A stretch of 64,000 nt of DNA from Rhizobacter sp. (GTDB lineage Bacteria; Pseudomonadota; Gammaproteobacteria; Burkholderiales; Burkholderiaceae_C): the NCBI GenBank assembly GCA_023954175.1, contig JAMLIM010000004.1, positions 1 to 64,000 of the forward strand, read 5' to 3'. The position numbers were made by a program, and so were the translations under genes. How positions within the stretch are numbered: the stretch's first letter is position 1; the number at the start of each line of letters is the position of its first letter. The notes under the pieces are model-generated. The model did not search any database. It worked only from the letters and a program-made list of their open reading frames with translations, and had not been told where the DNA came from. Shown one piece after another: positions 37,401 to 44,425 of the stretch.

Positions 37401-37975
37401 GCGCGCGCCGGGTCGAGCGAGAGCGGGTCGAGCCAGAGCGCGCGCAGCCGATCGCGCACCGCTGGCTTTTGCAGGTCGGCGAGCGCGATGCGGTGCGAGC
37501 GCGGGTCAGGGAACGGTGTGTAGGTGGCGCCGCTGCGGCTGAACTCGGCGTAGACCTCGATCACGTGGCCGACATCGACGACGAGCAGGAACGGCGGCCG
37601 GCCCTCGGCGGCGGGCAGCGCGCGGGCATAGCCCTCGGCCTGCGCGCGGGCGCGCAGCATGGCATCGTCGAAGCCCTTGGTGTGGCCGGGTGCGCGCAGC
37701 TTCTTGGCCTCGAGCACGAAGGCGCCGCGCCGGTAGCAGTCGATGAAGCCGACGCTGGCGCTGCCGTCGCCGTGCGCGAACTGCACGCGGCGCTCGAAGA
37801 CGTAGGCGTTGTCACGCGTGTCGTCACGCGCCGGGTCGGGCGTGGGGCAGCCGAGCAACGCGCAAAGCTCGCCGACGAAGAGCTGGTAGTTGGCGCGCTC
37901 GGAGCCACCTGCGACGCACCAGCGCTCGATGAAGGCGGCGATCTGCGCGGGCTCGGGCGGGGCGGCTGGGGTCAC
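34469..37975 (-). CDS. MmeI-like type IIL restriction-modification enzyme
   Basis: A 1168-residue single-chain enzyme. Near the N terminus Asp79, Glu89 and Lys91 form a D-X9-E-A-K nuclease motif, the arrangement described for MmeI. A helical spacer follows, then an N6-adenine methyltransferase with SAM motif DPACGSGNFL (about 406-414) and catalytic NPPF (570-573). A target-recognition region spans roughly 600-920 and a helical C terminus follows, with an extra winged-helix-like end (about 1090-1168) after an Ala/Pro linker. One protein should therefore both modify and cut. The GTG start lies seven bases after a TATCAT hexamer, so it probably has its own promoter although parDE is only 31 bases upstream. 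The recognition sequence cannot be predicted. Confidence 0.88.
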   Translation of the reverse strand: MTPAAPPEPAQIAAFIERWCVAGGSERANYQLFVGELCALLGCPTPDPARDDTRDNAYVFERRVQFAHGDGSASVGFIDCYRRGAFVLEAKKLRAPGHTKGFDDAMLRARAQAEGYARALPAAEGRPPFLLVVDVGHVIEVYAEFSRSGATYTPFPDPRSHRIALADLQKPAVRDRLRALWLDPLSLDPARASAKVTREVAAELAALASSLEAAGHAPQAVAAFLTRCLFSMFAEDVALLPERSFKDLLEHHRESPATLHNMLRALWADMDRGGFSAALARDVLRFNGKLFKGAAADGYVLPLDRAQIDGLLRAANANWREVEPAIFGTLLERALAPEERHALGAHYTPRAYVERLVLPTVVQPLRADWADAQGAALLLAGEGRMDEARAEVRRFHHKLCTTRVLDPACGSGNFLYVTLEHLKRLEGEVFNQLDAFGDSQGKLGLQGETVTLQQLLGIEINPRAAALAELVLWIGFLQWHIRTLGNASVAEPVIHDYGNIECRDAVLAYDRIDCVLDAQGRPVTRWDGKHMKPHAVTGEPVPDEAFQVPLEKYTNPRKAVWPASDFIVGNPPFIGASTVRRALGDGYADALRSTWSDVPESADFVMHWWHAAAQKLASGEARRFGLITTNSLPQTFNRRVVQAALVGAKAIHLAYAIADHPWVDSADGAAVRISMTVGAAGGGVGELLSVVRETPAGDGSAQVSFRFARGVVHSDLKIGANVAAVVALQANRGLGNRGVQLLANGFVVSETDAASLAAASILKPLRNGRDLTERPREVLALDTFGLTETELRVSYPAVYQWLLNRAKPERDHNPRETYRANWWLFGENQPAMRAALGGLPRFIATPITARHRAFQFLDAGTLADQALLTVASDQGLLLGVLSSRVHVQWALRTGGRLGAGNDPRYNKTRCFEPFPFPDLSVQPELAAQIAALAEELDAHRKRQQAAHATLTLTDMYNVLDALRLGRALTAKERVTHADGLVSVLAELHDRLDALVLQAYGWADLAPLLVGKPGGTLPWPEKPAAQAEAEEALLTRLVALNAERAAEEARGLVRWLRPDFQDPARRAAGAAPLPTSTPTQAEIEIDAGAALPAKPAAAASARRSWPTTLPEQMRGVADVLAAAARPIDAEAIIAAFTGRGPWKRRVPPILEALAALGRARQVNGQWVAG

Positions 37976-38006
37976 CGGCGGGATGATAGGGGCGGGCGAT
38001 GCGGGT

Positions 38007-38327
38007 TCAGGTCTGGAGGCCGAGCACGCGCCACCAGTCGCGCGCCGCGTGCAGCACGCGCACGATCGAGACGCCGTCCTGCCGCGGGAGGTAGAAGATC
38101 AGGTGGGCATCGAACCCGGTCACGCGCCACTTGCGAAGCCCGGCCAGATCGGCATGTTCAAGCACGAGCGGCGCGCCGATCGAGGGCTCGGCGGCGAGCA
38201 TGTCGAAGCTCGCTTCCGCCTGGGGCAGAAATCGCTCGGCGGTTGCGAGACCTGCACTGTCGGCGAGATGAACGAACTGCTCGACGAGGTCGCGACGCGC
38301 TGCGGCGCGCTGGCGAACCTTCGGCAT
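38007..38327 (-). CDS. parE: ParE-type toxin of a type II toxin-antitoxin system
   Basis: A 106-residue RelE/ParE superfamily protein: AAARRDLVEQFVHLADSAGLATAERF in the helical hairpin, GLRKWRVTGFDAHLIFYLPRQDGVSIVRVLHAARDWWRVLG in the beta sheet and C terminus. ParE toxins poison DNA gyrase. The gene begins eight bases after the antitoxin stop, and the restriction enzyme gene follows 31 bases downstream on the same strand. Confidence 0.88.
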   Translation of the reverse strand: MPKVRQRAAARRDLVEQFVHLADSAGLATAERFLPQAEASFDMLAAEPSIGAPLVLEHADLAGLRKWRVTGFDAHLIFYLPRQDGVSIVRVLHAARDWWRVLGLQT

Positions 38328-38335
38328 CCGCGCGC

Positions 38336-38590
38336 CTAACGGCTTCGGGCCGCCAGGATTGCCATCGCGTCGGAGCGGATCGCGCGCCACTCGGCGGCGC
38401 TCACGTCTGCTTCGGGACCCTGCAGGCCCTCGAGCAGCTTCGCTTCCAACTGGGCCTGCACCTTGCGCTGTTCGTCGGCGCGTATCAGCTCGCGAACGTA
38501 CTCACTCGCGCTGCTGTAGCGCCCTTGCGCAATCTGGCCGTCGACAAACTGCTTGAGCGGCTCCGGCAGCGAGATGTTCATGCTTTGCAT
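38336..38590 (-). CDS. parD: ParD-type antitoxin
   Basis: An 84-residue ribbon-helix-helix protein: MNISLPEPLKQFVDGQIAQGRYSSASEYVRELIRADEQ is the CopG/ParD DNA-binding domain and the charged helical C terminus would wrap the toxin. It neutralises ParE and represses the operon. The ATG at 38590 is chosen because AGGAGG lies six bases upstream; the ATG nine bases further in is less well spaced. Confidence 0.92.
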   Translation of the reverse strand: MQSMNISLPEPLKQFVDGQIAQGRYSSASEYVRELIRADEQRKVQAQLEAKLLEGLQGPEADVSAAEWRAIRSDAMAILAARSR

Positions 38591-38651
38591 CTTGCCCCTC
38601 CTTTCGCGCCGAGTTTGCCATGAATGACGATAAATGCCATTTCCTGTCATC

Positions 38652-39356
38652 TCAACGCACGTTGGACTCGTGGCGGCCCGACCGGGCCGTCGGCGCAGCG
38701 GCCGACAAGCTCGCGGCGATCAAACCCTGCGCCAGCCAGTACGTCGCCAGGATCAGCAAGGCCGAAAGCGGCACCGGCGCGTTGAACTTGTTGAACGCGA
38801 GCAGCGTGTCCGACGTCATGAAGAACACGCCGCCGATTGCCGCGTTGCGGGCCAGCGATTCACCGTCGCCGCCGCGCGCGACGAGCCAGACGACGCCGGC
38901 CTGCGCCGCCATCGCCGCCAGGCAGACGACGTAGGCGAGCACCGGGAGCTGGAGCGCCGCCGGCACGCCCGGCCAGAGCTGCGACAGCAGCACGGCGGCG
39001 ACGAGCGCGTAGAGCACGAAGGGCAGCGGCCGCGCCGCGAACCGCGCGCGGCGCGTGAAGGCGACGATGTAGGCCAGGTGCGCCAGCAGGAACGACACGA
39101 GCCCGGGCAGAAAACCCTGCTGCGGCCACATCAGGAAGACGTCGCCGGCGAGCGAGAGCACGAGGCCGATCAGCACCCAGCGCCGCACGGCCGGCGCGTC
39201 GGCGCCACGCGGCCAGGCCCAGGCGATGATGAGCAGCGTCGTCGCCGGCTTGAAGAGGTAGACGAGCGCGGGCGCGGGCAGCATGTTGCCGGCGATCGCG
39301 AGCAGTGCGCCGAGCGCAGCGGCAACGAGCAGCAGCCGAGAGGGGTTGGCGGTCAT
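38652..39356 (-). CDS. lysoplasmalogenase-like membrane protein (YhhN/TMEM86 family)
   Basis: A 234-residue protein with about eight transmembrane helices. YLFKPATTLLIIAWAW, LVLSLAGDVFLMWP with its conserved Asp, FLLAHLAYIVAF and FFMTSDTLLAFNKF with the second Asp are hallmarks of the YhhN family. Eukaryotic members hydrolyse the vinyl-ether bond of lysoplasmalogens; bacterial functions are mostly untested. It is the last gene before the ParDE/restriction patch, on the same strand. Confidence 0.9.
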   Translation of the reverse strand: MTANPSRLLLVAAALGALLAIAGNMLPAPALVYLFKPATTLLIIAWAWPRGADAPAVRRWVLIGLVLSLAGDVFLMWPQQGFLPGLVSFLLAHLAYIVAFTRRARFAARPLPFVLYALVAAVLLSQLWPGVPAALQLPVLAYVVCLAAMAAQAGVVWLVARGGDGESLARNAAIGGVFFMTSDTLLAFNKFNAPVPLSALLILATYWLAQGLIAASLSAAAPTARSGRHESNVR

Positions 39357-39506
39357 GGTGCATTGTCCGACGACGCGAACGCCCGAAGCCAGCCGGGCGC
39401 CGCGCGCTGCGCCTGAGGGATTGCCCCGGTGCCGTGCGCGAATCCGACGAAAGGCGTAATGTGCACAACTCGTCGTCCGGACGCACGTTTCGCACAGGAG
39501 GTCCTC

Positions 39507-40457
39507 ATGAGCAACACCAGGATCATCGCCGTCGTCGGCGCCACCGGGGCACAGGGCGGCGGGCTCGCGCGGGCGATTCTTGCCGACGCGGCCGGCGGCT
39601 TCACGCTGCGCGCGCTGACCCGCAAGCCCGACGGCGACGCGGCGAAGGCGCTGGCAGCGGCAGGCGCCGAGGTCGTGGCCGCCGACCTCGACGACGAGGC
39701 CAGCCTGCGCCGCGCATTCGAGGGCGCGCACGGCGTTTATTGCGTGACGAACTTCTGGGAGCACTTCTCGCCCGACCGCGAGATGGCACAGGCGAAGGCG
39801 ATGGCGCAGGCGGCGAAAGCGGCCGGCGTGCAGCACGCGATCTGGTCGACGCTCGAGGACTCGCGCCGCTTCGTGCCCCTCTCGGACGAGCGCATGCCGA
39901 CGCTGATGGGCCGCTACAAGGTGCCTCACTTCGACGCCAAGGGCGAGTCCGACCACTTCTTCGCCGATACCGGCGTGCCGACGAGCTTCCTGCTGACCTC
40001 GTTCTACTGGGAGAACCTGATCTTCTTCGGCATGGGGCCCAAGCCCGGCGCCGGCGGCGGCCTGGAGTGGACGATGCCGCTCGGCACGGCGCGCTTCCCC
40101 GGCATCGGCGTCGAGGACATCGGCCGCTCGGCCTACGGCATCTTCAAGCGCGGCGCCGATCTGGTCGGCAAACGCGTCGGCATTGCCGGCGAACACCTGA
40201 CGGGCGCCGAGATGGCGGCGGCACTCGGCGACGTGCTCGGCCAGCCGGTGCGCTACAACGCGATCACGCCGGCGCAGTTCCGCGGCTTCGGCTTCCCGGG
40301 CGCGGAGGATCTGGGCAACATGTTCCAGTTCAACACCGAGTTCGCGGCCGACTTCTGCCGCGTGCGCGATCTGGCCGCGACGCGCGCGCTGAACCCGGCG
40401 CTGCAAACCTTCAGGCAGTGGCTGGCGGCGAACAAGGCACGCATTCCGCTTTCGTAG
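39507..40457 (+). CDS. NmrA-like NAD(P)-binding protein
   Basis: A 316-residue atypical SDR with the Rossmann motif VVGATGAQGGGLARAIL and the NmrA/HSCARG features GVYCVTNFWEHFSPDREMAQAKAMAQAAKAAGV. It has no catalytic Tyr-x3-Lys in the usual place, so it may act as a redox sensor that binds NADP rather than as an enzyme. AGGAGG precedes the ATG. It is monocistronic and convergent with the GGDEF/EAL gene. Confidence 0.88.
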   Translation: MSNTRIIAVVGATGAQGGGLARAILADAAGGFTLRALTRKPDGDAAKALAAAGAEVVAADLDDEASLRRAFEGAHGVYCVTNFWEHFSPDREMAQAKAMAQAAKAAGVQHAIWSTLEDSRRFVPLSDERMPTLMGRYKVPHFDAKGESDHFFADTGVPTSFLLTSFYWENLIFFGMGPKPGAGGGLEWTMPLGTARFPGIGVEDIGRSAYGIFKRGADLVGKRVGIAGEHLTGAEMAAALGDVLGQPVRYNAITPAQFRGFGFPGAEDLGNMFQFNTEFAADFCRVRDLAATRALNPALQTFRQWLAANKARIPLS

Positions 40458-40484
40458 CGCCGCGTCGACGGCCCGGCAACCGGA

Positions 40485-43400
40485 TCAAGCCCAGGTCGGC
40501 GCCTCGAGCAGCGGGCACTGCCAGTGCTCGAATTCGTTCGGCGTCAGGGGGCGCCCGAACAGGAAGCCTTGCGCCATGGAGCAGCCGAGGTCTTCCAGCA
40601 GCTGCGCCTGCTCGGCCGTTTCGACACCTTCGGCGACGGTCTTGATGCCGAGTGCGCGCGCGACGAGCACGGTGGCCTGGATCAGCACGCGCCGGTGGTC
40701 GCTCTGCGCCAGCTGGCTGACGAAGGAGCGGTCGATCTTGACGATGTCGACCGGGATCTCGTGCAGGCAGGCAAGCGACGAATAGCCGGTGCCGAAGTCG
40801 TCCAGCGCGAGGCTGACGCCGAGCGCCTTCAGGCGGTGCAGCATGCCGAGCGCGCTGCTGTCCTGCATCGCGAGGCTTTCCGTCACCTCCAGGCGCAGGC
40901 ATTGCGGCGGCATGCCCGAGCGCAGCAGTTCATGCTGCACGCGCTCGTCCAGGTCGTCCTGGCCCAGTTGCGCGCGCGAGAGGTTGACGGCGACGCTTTG
41001 CGGCGCGGCAGCGCCGAGCGTCTCGCGCCAGAGCATGAACTGGTCGCAGGCGTCGCGCAGCACACGCGCGCCGAGCGCGGTGATGAGCCCGGTTTCCTCG
41101 GCGACGGGGATGAACTCGAGCGGCGGCACGATGCCGCGCTCCGGGTGGCGCCAGCGCGCCAGCGCTTCGACGCCGCGCAGGGCGCCGCTCGCGAGACAGA
41201 CGATCGGCTGGTAGACGACGAAGAACTCGTCGTTCTGCAGCGCGCGGCGCAGGTCGTTCTCGAGGTCCAGCGTGCGGGCGACGCGCTCGTGCATCGTGGC
41301 GTCGAACAGCACGTAGCGCCCGCGCCCCGCGCGCTTGGCCTCGTACATCGCGGTGTCGGCGTCGCGCAGCAAGGCGTCGGCATCACCCCGGTTGGTGTCG
41401 CTCGCGACGACGCCGATGCTGACGCTCGAGTGCACCTCGTGCTCGCCGATCTGGTAGGGCTGCGAAAGGATGAACAGCAGCCGGCGCGCGACGAGCTCGG
41501 CGTCCTCGACGCCGCGGATGCCATCGAGCAGGATCACGAATTCGTCGCCGCCGATGCGGGCCGCGGTGTGCGCGTTGTCCTCGCCGCGCGCCACGGCGTC
41601 GCCCTCGCGCAGCGCAAGGCGCAGGCGCAGCGCGATCTGGCGCAGCAGCTCGTCGCCGACGTCGTGCCCCAGGCTGTCGTTGACGAGCTTGAAGCGGTCG
41701 AAGTCCATGAACAGCACGGCAAATCGATAGTCGTGCAGGCGGCGCGCGCGCAGCACCGCGTCGTGCAGCTTGCCCAGCACCGAGACGCGGTTGGGCAGCT
41801 GCGTCAGGCCATCGGTCAGCGCGGCGCTGCGCAGTTGCTCCTCGAGCTGCTTCCTCTGCGTGATGTCGGTCCGGATCGCAACCTGCTCGATGACGCGCGA
41901 TTGCGCGTCCTGCACCGGCACGATCGTCGTGTCCGCCCAGTAGAGCGAGCCGTCGCGCGCCCGGCTGCAGACCTCGCCGTGCCAGCTGCGCCCAGCCGTC
42001 ACGTTGCGCCACATGTCGGCCCAGAACTGGCGCGGGTGGGTACCCGAGTTGACGAGGCGGTGCGTCTGGCCGATCAGTTCCTCGCGGCTGTATTGGCTGA
42101 CCTGGCAGAAGCGGTCGTTCGCGTGCTTGATCGTGCCGGACGGGTCGGTGACGGAGACGATCGCGTGCTTGTCGAGCGCGGTCTGATAGGCGCGCAGCTC
42201 CGACAACGCATGCTCGGCGCGCTCGCGCGCCTCCTGCGTCGCCGCTTCGGCGCGCTTGGCACGGTCGATGTCGAGGTGCACGCCGGCGATCAGGATCGGC
42301 TGGCCGGCGCCGTCGCGCTCGACGACCGCACCCGCCGTCATCACCCAGGCCCAGTGGCCGCGCGCATGGCGCATGCGGAGTTCGGCCCGGTAGGCGACGG
42401 CCGGGTCGCGCAGATGGGCCTCGAGCAATGCCTGCACCGCCGGCAGGTCGTCCGGGTGCACCAGCCGGCGCCAGCCTTCGAGGCTTTGGTCGACCTGCTC
42501 CGGCGCGTAGCCGAGCATGCGCATCCACATGTCGTTGAAGCGCGCCTTGCCGTTCGCAAGCCGCAGCTCCCAGGTGCCGAGCGCCGCACCCTCGACCATC
42601 AGGCCGAGGCGCGCCTCCTGCGCACGCTTCTCGGTCAGGTCGACGAAGCAGACGATGACGCTTTCGACCGCGCCGCTGCGGTCGCGCAACGGCTGGGTGT
42701 CGAGTGACATCCAGCGCAGGCTGCCGCCGCCGCCCGGAATGCCCATCACGACGCCGCGTTCCGGCTCGCCGGTGCGCAGGCTGCGCCGCGCGGGCTCCTC
42801 GGCCTCGTCGAACAGGCTGCCGTCCTCGTGCACGCAGCGCCAGCGCGCGTCGTCGATGGCCTGCCCGCGCAGTTCGTCGGCGCTCACGCCGAGGATGCGG
42901 CTGGCGGCCTTGTTCGACTCGACGAAGCGCCCGTTCGCATCGACCACCACCATGCCGACCGGCATCGCCTCGATCAGCGTCGCCATGTGTTCGCGCTGCA
43001 GCACCTGGTCGGTGATGTCGGAGATCACCTCGACGTAGCCATTCGGTGCGCCGTGCTCGTCGGTCAGCGGCTGCAGGTCCATCTCGACCCAGAACTCGCG
43101 CCCGTCCTTGGCGCGGTTGCACAGGGGCACCTTGAGCTCCCGGCGATCGACCACGGCCTGGTGCAGACGCGCAAGCGTTTCGGCCGGCGTGCGCATGGAG
43201 CCCAGCATCTGCCCCGGCTCGCGGCCGGCCACTTCCGCAAGCGTGTAGCCCGACATCCGCGTGAAGCCGTCGTTGACCCAGACGATGCGGTGCGCGCGGT
43301 CGGTGAAGATCACGCCGCTGCCGGTGCGCTGCGCGGCGAGCGCGAGGTACTTCGTCTCCGCCGCCTGGGCGACGAGCTTCTCGTGCTGGCGGCGCAGCGC

Positions 43401-44324
43401 GCGCACCAGCGGCTCGAACACGGCGAGCGCGAGGCAGGCGAGCAAGGCGAGCATCAGCAGCGCCCATTCGCGGTTGGACTCCTCGGCGCGGCGGCTGCGG
43501 GCGTCGGCCTCGGCCTGCAGCGCGGCGGCGAGCGAATCCATGTCGCGCAGGTAGGCCTCGGCCTCGCCCTGCAGGCCGAGCGCGATCGGCGGCATCATGT
43601 CGGGCGCGACCTTGGCGACGTAGCCGGCGTTCTCCCACAGCGACTCCTGCTGCACGATGACGCGGCTCACGAGATGGGTGATGTCGTCGGAAGGAGCGTC
43701 GCCCGTGTGGCGCTGCAGCTCGATCAGCGCCGTCAGCCGTTTGGACGCCGCCTCCATCAGCTTGCGCGACTGCTCGATCTCGGCCAGATGCGGCCCGGCG
43801 TTGCGCGGCGCGAGCGACGCCAGCGCCGCGAGCCGGCCGATGCGCTGACTCTGCATGCGCTGGTGACCGGCGAGCGTGATCAGCTCGGCATCGACCTGGC
43901 GCGCGGCCTCGGCCTGCTGCGCATGCCAGACCTGCCAGCCGGCCGCCATGCCGATCACGATCAGCGTGCCGTACAGGGCCGCCCGCAGCCGCTGCTGGCG
44001 GTAGGGCCTGAGCGCGTGCGTGCCGGACAGCGCTTCGGCACCGGCGTGCGCCTCGCCACCGCGCGCCGCATGGCGTGCCTGGCGCGCCGATCGCAGCAGC
44101 AGCACCAGCGGCAGCGCCAGCACGACGAGCAGGCACACCGCATCGAGCAGCGCCGCCTGCCAGCCCTGCATCGAATGCGTCCACTGCTTCAGCACGACGA
44201 GCACGAGCAGGTCTGCGGCAAAGATCGCCGCCAGCATCGCGGACGCATCGAGCCAGAAGCGCGGGCCGCGCGCCGCACCGTGCGCCGGGTGGGAGGCCAC
44301 CGGTTCAAGCTTGCTGTCGTTCAC
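40485..44324 (-). CDS. PAS-GGDEF-EAL sensor protein with PilJ-type N-terminal domain
   Basis: A 1279-residue membrane protein: two hydrophobic segments (about 29-76), a further helix pair (about 113-131 and 287-303) enclosing a PilJ/NarX-like region with LAGHQRMQSQRIGRLA, four PAS domains (about 315-830), then GGDEF and EAL domains. The EAL domain is complete (EALARW, NLSRAQL, DDFGTG, EGVET), so phosphodiesterase activity is expected. The GGDEF core reads GGDEF but the RxxD inhibitory motif is absent and a short insert (GEDNAHTA) precedes it. The net effect on c-di-GMP cannot be predicted. Confidence 0.92.
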   Translation of the reverse strand: MNDSKLEPVASHPAHGAARGPRFWLDASAMLAAIFAADLLVLVVLKQWTHSMQGWQAALLDAVCLLVVLALPLVLLLRSARQARHAARGGEAHAGAEALSGTHALRPYRQQRLRAALYGTLIVIGMAAGWQVWHAQQAEAARQVDAELITLAGHQRMQSQRIGRLAALASLAPRNAGPHLAEIEQSRKLMEAASKRLTALIELQRHTGDAPSDDITHLVSRVIVQQESLWENAGYVAKVAPDMMPPIALGLQGEAEAYLRDMDSLAAALQAEADARSRRAEESNREWALLMLALLACLALAVFEPLVRALRRQHEKLVAQAAETKYLALAAQRTGSGVIFTDRAHRIVWVNDGFTRMSGYTLAEVAGREPGQMLGSMRTPAETLARLHQAVVDRRELKVPLCNRAKDGREFWVEMDLQPLTDEHGAPNGYVEVISDITDQVLQREHMATLIEAMPVGMVVVDANGRFVESNKAASRILGVSADELRGQAIDDARWRCVHEDGSLFDEAEEPARRSLRTGEPERGVVMGIPGGGGSLRWMSLDTQPLRDRSGAVESVIVCFVDLTEKRAQEARLGLMVEGAALGTWELRLANGKARFNDMWMRMLGYAPEQVDQSLEGWRRLVHPDDLPAVQALLEAHLRDPAVAYRAELRMRHARGHWAWVMTAGAVVERDGAGQPILIAGVHLDIDRAKRAEAATQEARERAEHALSELRAYQTALDKHAIVSVTDPSGTIKHANDRFCQVSQYSREELIGQTHRLVNSGTHPRQFWADMWRNVTAGRSWHGEVCSRARDGSLYWADTTIVPVQDAQSRVIEQVAIRTDITQRKQLEEQLRSAALTDGLTQLPNRVSVLGKLHDAVLRARRLHDYRFAVLFMDFDRFKLVNDSLGHDVGDELLRQIALRLRLALREGDAVARGEDNAHTAARIGGDEFVILLDGIRGVEDAELVARRLLFILSQPYQIGEHEVHSSVSIGVVASDTNRGDADALLRDADTAMYEAKRAGRGRYVLFDATMHERVARTLDLENDLRRALQNDEFFVVYQPIVCLASGALRGVEALARWRHPERGIVPPLEFIPVAEETGLITALGARVLRDACDQFMLWRETLGAAAPQSVAVNLSRAQLGQDDLDERVQHELLRSGMPPQCLRLEVTESLAMQDSSALGMLHRLKALGVSLALDDFGTGYSSLACLHEIPVDIVKIDRSFVSQLAQSDHRRVLIQATVLVARALGIKTVAEGVETAEQAQLLEDLGCSMAQGFLFGRPLTPNEFEHWQCPLLEAPTWA

Positions 44325-44425
44325 TCCAAAATCCCGGTTGTCGGTACCGCCTCAGGCGCACCTGCATCGCGCGCAAGCGCTTTCCACCCCGGTTTTCGGC
44401 CGCAAGGGCAGCAACTTGACATCGC

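Noticed and set aside
34469..37975. PglX (BREX) or DISARM methyltransferase
   Set aside because: No other BREX or DISARM genes are nearby, and the N-terminal D-X9-E-A-K motif fits a self-contained MmeI-like enzyme.
35423..38623. 1066-codon plus-strand frame over the MmeI-like gene
   Set aside because: Mirror of the minus-strand enzyme, which has complete nuclease and methyltransferase motifs.
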